Of a stretch of DNA of 64,000 bases, positions 24,699 through 33,770 are shown piece after piece; position 1 is the first letter of the stretch; each line of letters opens with the position of its first letter. The DNA comes from Castellaniella sp. MT123 (GTDB taxonomy: Bacteria > Pseudomonadota > Gammaproteobacteria > Burkholderiales > Burkholderiaceae_B). Where the stretch lies: the NCBI RefSeq assembly GCF_039614765.1, contig NZ_CP154879.1:2728001-2792000 (forward strand), written 5' to 3'. Below the pieces are notes generated by a model. It ran no database searches. It worked only from the letters and a program-made list of their open reading frames with translations, and was not told the origin of the DNA. The position numbers were made by a program, and so were the translations under genes.

Positions 24699-25528
24699 TG
24701 AGGCGATATGAGGCACGGATAGGGGCTTGGCGCGTCGCTGTGGAATTGGGGAAGCTGTCGCCTGTTGCGCGTGTCGGCAATGAATACGAAGTTGGATTCA
24801 AAGACTGGACAGACGCCGCTAAGCGCGCCACCGGTTACGACGCGCAGGCAATACTGAACAAGGTCGTAGATGCAGCGTTACAGGTGAAAGACGGTGAAGT
24901 TGCTTTCGAACGCGATACGGTCACATTCAAGCAACGAGAAGTGGTCTATCAACTCTTTGCCTGGCTTATGTACGCGGCGAGTCGTGAAGGAGCACTGCGT
25001 GTTATGGATTTTGGGGGGGCTCTTGGCAGCCTTTATTACCAGCATAGATTTTTGTTTGATCGACTGAACGATCTCCGGTGGGGGGTTGTCGAACAATCTC
25101 ACTTTGTCCACGCTGGGCGAAAGGATTTTGAGGATCATGCACTGTATTTCTTTGAGACTACGCAGGAGTGCGCAGATGAGATTCGACCAAACTTTCTTCT
25201 GCTGTCGAGTGTTATCCAATATCTAGAGTCCCCCTATCAAGTATTGGCCGAGTTGCTAGATAGGGGGGTTCCCTACGTTCTTGTCGATCGAACGATGGCC
25301 CGACGCGGAATGGCAGAGGAGATTGCCGTCCAACACGTGCCGCCGTCAATCTATGACGCTAGTTATCCGCTTTGGCTATTGGATGCCAACAAGCTTGAGA
25401 GTTGTTTCGCGGACCACGGGTACCAAGTGTTTGATAATTTTGATCCATTTCCGGGCTCATATTTTGGACCAGCCGGAGGTCGCGCGCCGTATCAGGGGTG
25501 GTTTCTAGTAAGGAAAGGGAGCTTCTGA
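24695..25528 (+). CDS. TIGR04325-family putative methyltransferase
   Basis: 277 residues with the marks of the TIGR04325 group: 'TGYDAQAILNKVVDAAL' then 'KDGEVAFERDTVTF', the glycine loop 'VMDFGGALGSLYYQHR', 'WGVVEQSHFVHAGRKDF', and 'LLLSSVIQYLESPYQVLAE'. The family is found in polysaccharide clusters and predicted to use SAM; no member's product is known to me. Start is GTG 24695 (GTGA overlap) or ATG 24698. Its 3' end overlaps the next gene by one base. Confidence 0.78.
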   Translation: MMRRYEARIGAWRVAVELGKLSPVARVGNEYEVGFKDWTDAAKRATGYDAQAILNKVVDAALQVKDGEVAFERDTVTFKQREVVYQLFAWLMYAASREGALRVMDFGGALGSLYYQHRFLFDRLNDLRWGVVEQSHFVHAGRKDFEDHALYFFETTQECADEIRPNFLLLSSVIQYLESPYQVLAELLDRGVPYVLVDRTMARRGMAEEIAVQHVPPSIYDASYPLWLLDANKLESCFADHGYQVFDNFDPFPGSYFGPAGGRAPYQGWFLVRKGSF

Positions 25529-26403
25529 TGCGGGTGTTTGTGCTGATCCCTGTATTCAATCGGTTGGCGCATACCAAGAAGGTGCTTGGGGTCCTGAGAG
25601 CGCAATCAATGGCCTCGCAGCTACGGCTGGTGGTTGTCGATGACGGATCGACCGACGGGACTGCTGAATACCTAGCGGGTGAGCCCGATGTCGTTACTCT
25701 GACCGGAGATGGCAATCTGTGGTGGGGCGGGGCCATACAAAAGGGGCTTGCATATGTGCGTACTCAATTGCCCATCGATGATGACTTTGTCTTGTTTGTC
25801 AATAATGACACGTGGTTCAATGTGGACTACGTGCAGACTCTGATCGAGACGTCCCTCTTGCGCGGTGGGGCGGCGGTGGGTAGCGTGGTTCACGAGGAAA
25901 ACTGCGAGGCTCCCCTGGTTAGCATTGGCCCGCGCATCAACATCAACCGCATAGCGGTCTGGGACGTGCTGGCCGAGTTGCCGGCGCAGGAGCGGCGAAC
26001 ACCCAAGCCGGTTTACTGCGTAGATGCCTTATCTGGGCGGGGAACTCTATATCCTGCTGGTCTGTTCAAGGCACACGGTGGCATGCGCCCCCGGCTGTTG
26101 CCTCATTACCTGGCCGACTACGAAATCGCCATGCGGTTCGCGCGCGATGCCGGCGTTCCACTGCTCGTGAGCAGTAATGCCATCGTGTTTTCGCCACCTG
26201 TCTACGGCAACGAGGTTGCGCGGCTGGACTGGTGGGAGCGGTACTTCGGCCAGCGCTCGTCGAGCAACGTGATCCGGCGGCTGGTCTTTTACTGCATGGT
26301 GGGCTCCCCCCTTCAGCGACTGACGGCCCCCCTGCGACTTGCCTACTTCGGTATTTCGCGCTACCTCCACCAAAAACTCAAACCCTTCACATCGAGCAAA
26401 TGA
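25528..26403 (+). CDS. Family 2 glycosyltransferase
   Basis: 291 residues with a GT-A fold: 'FVLIPVFNRLAHTKKVLGVL', 'LRLVVVDDGSTDGTAEYL', and 'FVLFVNNDTWFNVDYVQ' carrying an N-N-D in place of the usual D-x-D. 'LPHYLADYEIAMRFARDAG' is the E-D-region helix. The 'GNLWWGGAIQKGL' segment is common in rhamnosyl or related GT2s of capsule loci. Donor and acceptor are unknown. ATG 25528 overlaps the upstream stop by one base; the end overlaps the next gene as ATGA. Confidence 0.85.
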   Translation: MRVFVLIPVFNRLAHTKKVLGVLRAQSMASQLRLVVVDDGSTDGTAEYLAGEPDVVTLTGDGNLWWGGAIQKGLAYVRTQLPIDDDFVLFVNNDTWFNVDYVQTLIETSLLRGGAAVGSVVHEENCEAPLVSIGPRININRIAVWDVLAELPAQERRTPKPVYCVDALSGRGTLYPAGLFKAHGGMRPRLLPHYLADYEIAMRFARDAGVPLLVSSNAIVFSPPVYGNEVARLDWWERYFGQRSSSNVIRRLVFYCMVGSPLQRLTAPLRLAYFGISRYLHQKLKPFTSSK

Positions 26404-27407
26404 ACAAAGAAGACACGACGTGCATCGTCTGCGGTTCGTCCACTGCGGTGTTTATCGATCGCATCTGGGACGACCGCTATGGGTTCCCCGGGATGTTCTC
26501 GATATTGCAATGCAAATCCTGTGGCCAGATGGTGACTACGCCACGCTTGAAGGAGATAGACCTGCCGGGGCTTTACAGCCAGTACTATCCCCGACGTAAC
26601 ATCAATTTTGATTCGCTTGAGAGGGAAAGCTCACTGGTCGCCAAGAAGTACGCCCGCTTTAAGCGCTGGCTGACTGGCACTGACAACCAGGGGCACTACC
26701 TCGCCAAACCTGGACAGCGGGTGCTGGATATTGGCAGCGGCTCCTGCCTGTCCTTGTTGGAACTTCGTCAGATCGGTGTCGAACCCTTTGGCGTGGAAGC
26801 GGATCCAAACGTCGCTGTCATCGCTCAGCGCTATGGCCTGAATGTGCACATCGGTAGCATCCATAACAACCCATTTCCTGGACAAGTCTTTGACCTTATA
26901 ACACTCAACCAGGTGATCGAGCATGTGCCCGATCCGGCGGCCTTGCTGCGCGTAGTGCGCGACCGGCTGGCGCCCGGTGGCCGCATTGTGCTGTCGTTTC
27001 CCAACGTTTCGTCGTGGCAGCGCCGGTTGTCGGGAAGCAGGTGGATCAACTGGCATGTGCCCTATCACCAGCACCATTTCAACCAGCGCTCGTTTGCCCT
27101 CCTAGCCCGGCAACAGGGCTATGAAGTGGTGATCGCCCGATCGATTACCCCCAACCTCTGGACCCTTCTACAGCTGCGCGCCATGGGCCGTGCGCCGGAC
27201 GAAGGCGTGGCCTCTGAGTCCTGGCAAGGCCAGACAGCGTCGGATTCCGAGCGGCCGTCCTTCACGCACCGCCTTAAGAACGCGCTGCTGCGCCGGCTGA
27301 GCACGGTGGCGGGTGGCTTGCTGGTGGTCCTCAACCGCATCGTCGACCGGCTCGGCGCGGGCGACAGCCTGCTGGTCGTACTGAAGAAAACAACCGATAG
27401 ATACTGA
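26400..27407 (+). CDS. Class I SAM methyltransferase with N-terminal zinc ribbon
   Basis: 335 residues. The N-terminus has 'CIVCGSS' and 'LQCKSCGQMVTTPRL'. The SAM site is 'VLDIGSGSCLSLLELRQIG', with 'DLITLNQVIEHVPDPAALL' and 'HQHHFNQRSFALLARQQGY'. It shares its plan with the enzyme at 19142 but is clearly diverged. A C-terminal amphipathic stretch around 'GGLLVVLNRIVDRLG' may attach it to the membrane. It probably modifies glycan. Confidence 0.8.
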   Translation: MNKEDTTCIVCGSSTAVFIDRIWDDRYGFPGMFSILQCKSCGQMVTTPRLKEIDLPGLYSQYYPRRNINFDSLERESSLVAKKYARFKRWLTGTDNQGHYLAKPGQRVLDIGSGSCLSLLELRQIGVEPFGVEADPNVAVIAQRYGLNVHIGSIHNNPFPGQVFDLITLNQVIEHVPDPAALLRVVRDRLAPGGRIVLSFPNVSSWQRRLSGSRWINWHVPYHQHHFNQRSFALLARQQGYEVVIARSITPNLWTLLQLRAMGRAPDEGVASESWQGQTASDSERPSFTHRLKNALLRRLSTVAGGLLVVLNRIVDRLGAGDSLLVVLKKTTDRY

Positions 27408-27422
27408 CTCCAGGTAGCCCGA

Positions 27423-28559
27423 ATGAAGGCGGTCATACTCGATACTTACTATCCCCGTTTCCTCAAGACGTTCTACGCCAAGCATGTTGGGTTACACCAC
27501 GCGTCCTCGCAAGAGCAGACCCAGTCCCTCCTCAAGGCCTCCTTTGGCACCTCGGACTTCTACTCGCGCAATCTAAAGAGCCTTGGCGTGGACGCCCAAG
27601 ACCTCATCGTTAACTGCGTTCCGCTGCAAAAGGCCTGGGCGACCGAAAATCAAGTCTCGTTCAGCGCCTGGGCGTTGCGGCTGCCCCACCGCACTTTCAG
27701 ATTACCGATCATTGGCGCGAAGCTTGCGGCATTGCCGGGGCTCATGGAAGTCGCGATCGCCCAGATCCGCTCGCTTAAACCCGATGTGCTCTATTGCCAG
27801 GATCTGAGCTTCTTCCCGGGCGAGGTCTTGAAAGAGCTGAAATCGCATGTGCGTCTGATCGTCGGACAGATCGCCTGTCCGTTGCCGCCCGAGTCCTTTC
27901 TCAAGGGCTACGATCTCATTCTGACTTCCTTTCCTCACTTTGTGCCCCGCCTGCAGGCGCTAGGCATCGCCTCCGAATACTTCCGCATCGGCTTCGATAC
28001 GCGGGTGTTAGAAGTGCTCGGTACCATTCAGAAAGACATCGGCGCAAGCTTCGTCGGCGGCATCAGCCGACATCACGGCAAGGCCGTGCCTCTGCTTGAG
28101 TATCTGGCCACCCATACACCTATTGAGTTTTTCGGTTACGGGGCCAAGACGCTGCCGCGTTCTTCCCCTATCCGCCGAAATCACCATGGTGAGGTATGGG
28201 GCCTGGACATGTACCGCGCGTTGGCGCGTAGCAAGGTCACCCTCAATCGCCACATCAACGTGGCCGAGAATAACGCCAATAACATGCGTTTGTACGAGGC
28301 TACCGGCGTGGGCTCGCTGCTTATCACGGACCGTAAGGGCAATCTCGGCGAGATCTTCGAGGTAGGTAAGGAAATCGTGGTTTACTCCTCACAAGAGGAA
28401 GCGGCAGAGATGATCCACTACTACCTTGATCATCCTGCAGAGGCTGCCACAATCGCCCGTGCTGGTCAGGCACGAACGCTGCGGGAACACACCTACCAGC
28501 ATCGAATGGAAGAACTAGTGCCAGTGCTTAAACGACATCTCGGAGTCCGCCGCCCATGA
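27423..28559 (+). CDS. CgeB-like glycosyltransferase (GT-B)
   Basis: 378 residues. The C-terminal half holds the CgeB/Glyco_trans_1_2 signature: 'VAENNANNMRLYEATGVGS', 'ITDRKGNLGEIFEVGKEI', 'AAEMIHYYLDHPAEA'. The N-terminal half is Rossmann-like, with 'KPDVLYCQDLSFFPGEVLKE'. It contains an ER/Asp-type nucleotide site typical of GT-B enzymes. It overlaps the following methyltransferase as ATGA. Donor sugar not predictable. Confidence 0.78.
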   Translation: MKAVILDTYYPRFLKTFYAKHVGLHHASSQEQTQSLLKASFGTSDFYSRNLKSLGVDAQDLIVNCVPLQKAWATENQVSFSAWALRLPHRTFRLPIIGAKLAALPGLMEVAIAQIRSLKPDVLYCQDLSFFPGEVLKELKSHVRLIVGQIACPLPPESFLKGYDLILTSFPHFVPRLQALGIASEYFRIGFDTRVLEVLGTIQKDIGASFVGGISRHHGKAVPLLEYLATHTPIEFFGYGAKTLPRSSPIRRNHHGEVWGLDMYRALARSKVTLNRHINVAENNANNMRLYEATGVGSLLITDRKGNLGEIFEVGKEIVVYSSQEEAAEMIHYYLDHPAEAATIARAGQARTLREHTYQHRMEELVPVLKRHLGVRRP

Positions 28560-29359
28560 AAGCGGCGCTGCGATCACTGCTCAACCGATTTCCCCGGCTC
28601 AAGGCCGAATTCAAGCGGCTGCGCAAGCTACTAGGCCAGCAGGGGGGCGTGTCTTCGAACTACGTACTGATGAAAGCCGAGGAAGCAGTGAGCGAAGCGG
28701 TACGCCTGCGCGATGCTTGGCAGTCCAATGCACTCCCGCATCGGCAACGTGAGCTTGTGAATGGCCAGCTTGCTGCCTATCGGAACGGTGAATCAATTGA
28801 CGTGTTCGATGTCATGATCCAGGCTTTGCGAGTGTTGCCGACGAATGTGTGCGGCATGTCGGTGCTGGAGGTAGGATGCTCCAGTGGTTTCTACTCCGAG
28901 GTGTTTGAGATTGCCGGTCTGGCTGTGAGCTACGTCGGCTGCGACTATTCCGAGGCTTTCATCGGACTGGCACGCCAGAAGTACCCCACGTTGCGTTTCG
29001 ACGTTGAAGACGCCACAGCGTTGAAGTATGCCGAAAGCGTCTTCGACATCGTCATATCTGGCTGCTGCCTGTTGCATATTCCGGAATATGAGGCTGCCGT
29101 GGCCGAGACGGCGCGGGTGGCGCGCCGTTATGTAATTTTTCATCGAACGCCCGTGGTGCTGGGGCAGCCAAATGTGTACTACCGCAAACAGGCATACGGC
29201 GTGGAGACGATGGAGATCCATTTCAACGAGCCGCAGTTCCTGGAGCTGCTCGCCCGCCAAGGCCTGGAATTGATCGCAATTTACACCCTTGACGAATCAG
29301 TGCGGGGCGGTGTCGGGTCGGCCAACCGCACCTATGTCTGCAAGAAGGTAGGTTCATGA
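28556..29359 (+). CDS. Class I SAM-dependent methyltransferase
   Basis: 267 residues. A basic, helical N-terminus of ~85 residues precedes the SAM domain: 'SVLEVGCSSGFYSEVFEIAG', 'GCDYSEAFIGLARQKYP', 'VEDATALKYAESVFDIVI', 'CCLLHIPEYEAAVAETARVA'. No zinc ribbon. 4-base overlaps at both ends place it firmly in the operon. The acceptor is likely a glycan or its terminal phosphate; unproven. Confidence 0.8.
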   Translation: MKAALRSLLNRFPRLKAEFKRLRKLLGQQGGVSSNYVLMKAEEAVSEAVRLRDAWQSNALPHRQRELVNGQLAAYRNGESIDVFDVMIQALRVLPTNVCGMSVLEVGCSSGFYSEVFEIAGLAVSYVGCDYSEAFIGLARQKYPTLRFDVEDATALKYAESVFDIVISGCCLLHIPEYEAAVAETARVARRYVIFHRTPVVLGQPNVYYRKQAYGVETMEIHFNEPQFLELLARQGLELIAIYTLDESVRGGVGSANRTYVCKKVGS

Positions 29360-30330
29360 ACACACGATATTTTTGCTCGCTGTTTGACAGCAATTACTTG
29401 CTGAAGGGCTTGGCGATGATACGTAGCCTGGAGCGCCACTGCCCAGGGGCGAAAATCTTTGTGCTGTGCATGGATGATCAGACCAAATACATCCTAGAAC
29501 GGCTGGATATGTCTTTCGTTAAGTGCATTACCCTAGCCGAGGTGGAGGACGAGGAACTACTCAAGGCAAAAGCTGATCGTGGCGTGGCCGAGTACTGCTG
29601 GACACTCTCGTCCTGCCTTACTTGGTATGTAATGCAAAACCATCCTGAAATCGACTTTCTCACCTACATCGACGCCGATCTGCTGTTCTATTCGGATGTG
29701 CAACCGCTGTTCGAGGAAATCGGAAACGCTTCAATAGCTATCATTGAGCATCGCTTCTCCGAGAGACTGAAAGACCGTGAGGTTAATGGCCGTTTTTGCG
29801 TCGAGTGGGACAGCTTCCGTCGAGATGAGCAGGGGCTGGCCTGTCTTTCTCGCTGGCGTGAGCAATGCATCGAATGGTGCTATTACCGTCTTGAGGATGG
29901 CAAGATGGGCGACCAGAAATATCTCGACGAGTGGCCTGATCGCTATTCTTCCTGCCATATTCTGATGCACCCTGGCGCCGGTATTGCCCCGTGGAACTAT
30001 GCGCAATATCGTTTTGACAAAGATGCTTCTGGCCAGATTACCATCGAAGGCGTGTCGTTGATTTTCTACCACTTCCACCAGTTCCAGCTGCTGGAAAACG
30101 GCAAGTTCGATCGGCTTTCCACCTTTTACACATCGGAGTGTGCAGAGCCAGTTGCCGTGTATGAAGTTTATGAAGCCGAGTTGAAGAAATGTCTGGTCGA
30201 CGTTCGCACGATTGTGCCCAATTTCAAGGGAGGACTGAAGCCGGTATCCAGCGTGCGCGGCCGCCGCTTCATTCAGCAGTTCGTGCCGATGTGGGCCAAG
30301 GAAATCGCGCGACGTTTTCTGCGTTACTGA
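29356..30330 (+). CDS. GT8-like glycosyltransferase
   Basis: 324 residues. The start is 'CSLFDSNYLLKGLAMIRSL', with 'IFVLCMDDQTKYILERL' and a D-x-D in 'FLTYIDADLLFYSDVQP'. 'LIFYHFHQFQLLENGKF' near the end carries the metal-binding histidines expected in retaining GT-A enzymes. It is the last gene of the first polysaccharide block. The next 763 bases are remnants only. Confidence 0.75.
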   Translation: MNTRYFCSLFDSNYLLKGLAMIRSLERHCPGAKIFVLCMDDQTKYILERLDMSFVKCITLAEVEDEELLKAKADRGVAEYCWTLSSCLTWYVMQNHPEIDFLTYIDADLLFYSDVQPLFEEIGNASIAIIEHRFSERLKDREVNGRFCVEWDSFRRDEQGLACLSRWREQCIEWCYYRLEDGKMGDQKYLDEWPDRYSSCHILMHPGAGIAPWNYAQYRFDKDASGQITIEGVSLIFYHFHQFQLLENGKFDRLSTFYTSECAEPVAVYEVYEAELKKCLVDVRTIVPNFKGGLKPVSSVRGRRFIQQFVPMWAKEIARRFLRY

Positions 30331-30351
30331 TTCATGTAGGCCCATTCATTT

Positions 30352-30489
30352 ATTTCTGTCATCGCTGTTTGCTACAACAGCTCAACTACTTTAGAGCGCG
30401 CGCTACTGTCAGTGACTAACAAAGATTACCCACTGATCGAGCACATTGTCATCGATGGCGCATCAACAGATACGTGTTCAGTCACTTGA
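30352..30489 (+). pseudogene. Family 2 glycosyltransferase N-terminal fragment
   Basis: The frame reads '[20 protein letters not shown]', then '[18 protein letters not shown]', the classical first ~45 residues of a WcaA-type GT2. It runs out of homology and stops at TGA. The corresponding intact relative is the gene at 32023. This marks an old recombination or deletion edge. Confidence 0.72.
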
Positions 30490-30608
30490 ACGATGATGAG
30501 CTCGACGAGCTAAAAGTTGTTGCCCAAGAGTTTGGATCACTTCAATCCGGCGAAAACTTCGAGGGAGCGGCATATTTTTCAGTCATGGGTGGGAAGGCAT
30601 TAAAATGA
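30474..30608 (+). pseudogene. Unassigned C-terminal gene fragment
   Basis: A 44-codon open stretch ending in TGA ('[20 protein letters not shown]', then 'GAAYFSVMGGKALK') overlaps the glycosyltransferase fragment in another frame. It has no start and looks like the tail of a longer protein that I do not recognise. The composition is coding-like. Nothing else is seen in 30609-30745. Confidence 0.35.
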
Positions 30609-30745
30609 AGATATTCGCTTCCATTGCCCACCAGAGTTACTGAAGTAGCCACGCGCGGCGTACACTGCACTATCGAATCGTTGCAAGCCGATCTCCTCAT
30701 CTTCGTCGTCACGGTCTGCAGCAACAGCGCCACCATACCGGGGCG

Positions 30746-30905
30746 TAGTGTGTCCGGAGTTTGTTGGCGAGGCATAATATGAGCGAAAGCAATCATGGAT
30801 GTGCTAGTGAAACACAAGACACCATTCATCGTGGCCCAGGCGGCCGTCTGTGAGACGAGGCTGCCCAAGCTGCCTGAGCCAGAGACCATGAATCAGAGCT
30901 TATGA
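30746..30905 (+). mobile_element. Decayed IS256-family end with transposase N-terminus
   Basis: The stretch starts with an IR-like TAGTGTGTCCGGAGTTTGTT, comparable to the right end of the intact element at 11801. It then encodes, from ATG 30795 to TGA 30903, 'DVLVKHKTPFIVAQAA' and 'TRLPKLPE'. These align with the intact transposase's 'DMPVKHKKPSIAAQAAAR' and 'PKLPEHLL'. The rest of the element is gone. It belongs to a different IS256 member than the intact copy. 30906-31093 shows nothing but an AT-rich leader to rfbA. Confidence 0.75.
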
Positions 30906-31093
30906 CACCCATCAGACGGTCCGAAAGAACAGGAGCACTTCAGAGCACAGAGTGCCGAAAATTGGGCCTTCTGGGCTAACTTTCTTGATTTACTAGATTT
31001 TCAGAAACTCCTGCGAATTATGGGATTTGATTTGATTTGATTGTGATTTTCGATTGGCTTTTCGAAGCTTCGTGATGGAAACGTACTTCAAAA

Positions 31094-32026
31094 ATGGATG
31101 GCTGTAACGTGAACCAGAGAAAGGGGATTATTTTGGCGGGTGGGTCCGGTACCCGGTTGCATCCCGCCACGATTGCGATTTCAAAGCAATTGCTTCCTGT
31201 ATTTGATAAGCCCATGATTTATTATCCGTTGACGACTTTGATGTTGGCGAAGATAAGGGATGTTTTATTGATCTCTACTCCTCAAGATTTGCCCCGCTTT
31301 CAGTCTTTGATTGGGGATGGTGGGCAGTGGGGTATGAATATCTCATATTGCGTACAACATACGCCAGATGGTTTAGCACAGGCATTTCTGCTAGGCCGTG
31401 ATTTTGTGGGAGCATCCCCTAGTGCACTGATTCTGGGAGATAATGTCTTTTATGGCGATAGCTTCCAAGGTCTTTTGAGTCAGGCATCTCTCAATGAGAG
31501 TGGCGCTTCTGTGTTCGCCTACCATGTCACTGATCCGGAGCGGTATGGTGTGGTGGAATTCGATCATGACTTCCGAGCAATCTCGATCGAGGAAAAGCCT
31601 GAAATCCCAAAATCTGATTACGCAGTCACTGGTTTGTATTTTTATGACAATCAGGTGTGTGACATCGCGGCCGAGGTCAAACCATCAGCTCGCGGTGAAC
31701 TGGAGATTACGGATATCAATGCCAAGTATCTGTCTCTTGGCCAGTTGCATGTAGAAATCCTGGGGCGAGGATATGCCTGGTTGGATACCGGTACTCACGA
31801 TTCTCTGTTGGAGGCATCCCAGTATATAGCCACCATTGAAAGGAGACAGGGGTTGAAAGTGGCCTGCCCCGAGGAGATTGCCTATCGCGCAGGGTGGATC
31901 GATGCGGAACAATTAGCGGCGCTTGCGAAGCCGTTGCTTAAGACGGGATATGGTGCTTATCTGATGAGATTGTTGGGCGTAAGGGTAGGTAGTCGCTCGC
32001 AAGAGATCCATAGCTTCCCACAATGA
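31094..32026 (+). CDS. rfbA: Glucose-1-phosphate thymidylyltransferase
   Basis: Makes dTDP-glucose from glucose-1-phosphate and dTTP. The 310 residues include '[20 protein letters not shown]', '[17 protein letters not shown]', '[11 protein letters not shown]', '[20 protein letters not shown]' and '[18 protein letters not shown]'. The usual rfbB, rfbC and rfbD partners are not next to it. Within this window its product can serve the fdtA/fdtB pair once a 4,6-dehydratase from elsewhere acts. It overlaps the next gene by four bases. Confidence 0.95.
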   Translation: MDGCNVNQRKGIILAGGSGTRLHPATIAISKQLLPVFDKPMIYYPLTTLMLAKIRDVLLISTPQDLPRFQSLIGDGGQWGMNISYCVQHTPDGLAQAFLLGRDFVGASPSALILGDNVFYGDSFQGLLSQASLNESGASVFAYHVTDPERYGVVEFDHDFRAISIEEKPEIPKSDYAVTGLYFYDNQVCDIAAEVKPSARGELEITDINAKYLSLGQLHVEILGRGYAWLDTGTHDSLLEASQYIATIERRQGLKVACPEEIAYRAGWIDAEQLAALAKPLLKTGYGAYLMRLLGVRVGSRSQEIHSFPQ

Positions 32027-32772
32027 TGTTTAGTATTATTACCGTTTGTTTTAATGCGGCTGGTACGATTGCGGATACTCTGCATTCTGTCGCTACACAG
32101 GCCTATGCGGATGTGGAGCATATCGTAATTGATGGGGGTTCTAGCGATGGGACACAAGCAGTTATTCTGCAGCATGGAAGTCGCGTAGCACATTGTGTTT
32201 CGGAGCCGGACGGTGGCATTTACGATGCCATGAATAAGGGGGTTCGGCTGGCGTCCGGGGATATCGTCGGCATTCTCAATGCGGATGACGTTTATTCAGA
32301 TTCGGATGTATTGATGAGGGTTGCTCATTATATGGAGGACGAAAACCTGGACGCCCTTTATGGGGACGTGGAGTATTTTCTTCCGACTAACCCTGCTGTT
32401 GCGTCGCGTCGATATCGATCTCGGCGGTTTTCACCTGCTAGAATTGGGTGGGGGTGGATGCCTGCACATCCATCTTTGTTTTTGCGGCGACGGCTTTTCG
32501 ATCGCTTCGGTTTGTATCGAACGGATTATCGGATTGCTGGAGATTACGAGTTGGTGGCGCGGTTTTTCAAGAACGGACAAATCGCCTATCGATACTTGCC
32601 GGAGGTCCTGGTAAAAATGCGAACGGGGGGCGTCAGTACCGGGGGATGGAAGAACACATTGCTGCTCAATCAGGAGGTGCTCCGGGCCTGCCGTGAGAAC
32701 GGTATACCAACTAACTGGTTTAAATTGTTAAGCAAATATCCGTTTAAGGTGCTGGAATTTTTGGCGAAATGA
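32023..32772 (+). CDS. Family 2 glycosyltransferase (WcaA-like)
   Basis: 249 residues: '[20 protein letters not shown]', '[18 protein letters not shown]', '[20 protein letters not shown]', then 'GILNADDVY' (metal site) and '[15 protein letters not shown]'. This clade adds the second sugar in many O-antigen and colanic-acid-like units. It starts ATG-ATG, overlapping the rfbA stop. GC is lower than in the genes after 33 kb. Confidence 0.88.
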   Translation: MMFSIITVCFNAAGTIADTLHSVATQAYADVEHIVIDGGSSDGTQAVILQHGSRVAHCVSEPDGGIYDAMNKGVRLASGDIVGILNADDVYSDSDVLMRVAHYMEDENLDALYGDVEYFLPTNPAVASRRYRSRRFSPARIGWGWMPAHPSLFLRRRLFDRFGLYRTDYRIAGDYELVARFFKNGQIAYRYLPEVLVKMRTGGVSTGGWKNTLLLNQEVLRACRENGIPTNWFKLLSKYPFKVLEFLAK

Positions 32773-32828
32773 GGAGGTTTTTTTGAGGGTGGTAGTCTAA
32801 TGGTGCGATCTGCACCGGAAAATCCAAT

Positions 32829-33770
32829 ATGACCCGGATCCTCGTCACTGGCGGTAGTGGGTTCATAGGTCGAACCTTGTGTGGTCATTTGCAAATCCTG
32901 GGAGTTGACGTGGTGCCGGTTGTTCGCCGCGTAAGCGGCATGCCGGGTGAGCAGATTGTGGCAAGACTGGGGACAGCGCTCGACGCTGTGCTGGTGGGGT
33001 GCGATGCTGTTGTACATTTAGCGGGTGATGCACAAGCGCCGCGCGGGGGAACGACGGCGGATCTTGAGGTATTCAGATCCGCTCAGGTAGGCCTGGCATG
33101 CGGTTGGGCCCAGGCAGCTGCCGCCGCCGGGGTCCGCCGCTTTGTATTTGTCAGTTCGGCGAAGGTAAATGGTGAATGGACGGCAGATGGCCAGGCATTC
33201 AGTTCCGACGATACTCCCGGCCCCCAGGATATCTATGCTCAGTCCAAATGGGATGCGGAGCAGGCGCTGTGCAGGATTGCTACCGAAACCGGGTTGGAGC
33301 TCGTCATCGTGCGGCCACCGATGGTCTATGGTCCTGGAGGACGGGGCAATTTTGCCGCGCTGGTAGCCGCGGTGTGTCGGGGGGTTCCTCTGCCCTTCGG
33401 GGCTGTGCGGAATCATCGGTCCATGATTGCGGTGACCAATTTGGTGGATTTTCTGGCCTTATGTGCAGATCCCGCTGCTAGTCCTGGCGCAGCAGGTCGG
33501 GTATTTCTGGTATCAGATGGGCAACCTGTTGCAACGCCTGAGTTGCTGAAACGTATAGCGCAGGCCTACGGGTGTAAGGCCCGGTTGCTGCCAGTGCCGC
33601 CTGCCTTCATGGTTACTGTTGCGAGGCTTCTGGGCCGTCGCCAGGTGGCGGACAGGTTGCTAGGCTCGCTGGTTCTGGATGATTCCCTGGCACGTGATCT
33701 TTTGGGCTGGAAGCCTGTGGTGACGATGGATGAACAACTACGGGTGATGGCCAATGCAGCGGGTGTGTGA
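32829..33770 (+). CDS. UDP-sugar 4-reductase/epimerase (WreQ/WbpV-like SDR)
   Basis: 313 residues: 'ILVTGGSGFIGRTLCGHL', 'VVHLAGDAQ', 'FVFVSSAKVNGE' and the catalytic 'YAQSKWDAEQAL', then 'VRPPMVYGPGGRGNFAAL'. It is followed by a small priming transferase and a WbpM-like dehydratase. That trio matches the UDP-QuiNAc route (UDP-4-keto-6-deoxy-GlcNAc reduced at C4), so a 4-reductase role is the best guess. Plain 4-epimerase activity is possible. It overlaps the next gene by 17 bases. Confidence 0.8.
   Translation: MTRILVTGGSGFIGRTLCGHLQILGVDVVPVVRRVSGMPGEQIVARLGTALDAVLVGCDAVVHLAGDAQAPRGGTTADLEVFRSAQVGLACGWAQAAAAAGVRRFVFVSSAKVNGEWTADGQAFSSDDTPGPQDIYAQSKWDAEQALCRIATETGLELVIVRPPMVYGPGGRGNFAALVAAVCRGVPLPFGAVRNHRSMIAVTNLVDFLALCADPAASPGAAGRVFLVSDGQPVATPELLKRIAQAYGCKARLLPVPPAFMVTVARLLGRRQVADRLLGSLVLDDSLARDLLGWKPVVTMDEQLRVMANAAGV

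Noticed and set aside
30474-30608. Naming this piece as the tail of a specific glycosyltransferase or methyltransferase
   Set aside because: Only 44 residues without a diagnostic motif; I left it unassigned.
32850-32860. A second GGCGGTAG ops-like string
   Set aside because: It encodes the T-G-G-S-G-F nucleotide loop of an SDR and lies inside a gene, so codon constraint explains it; only 8-9 bases match.
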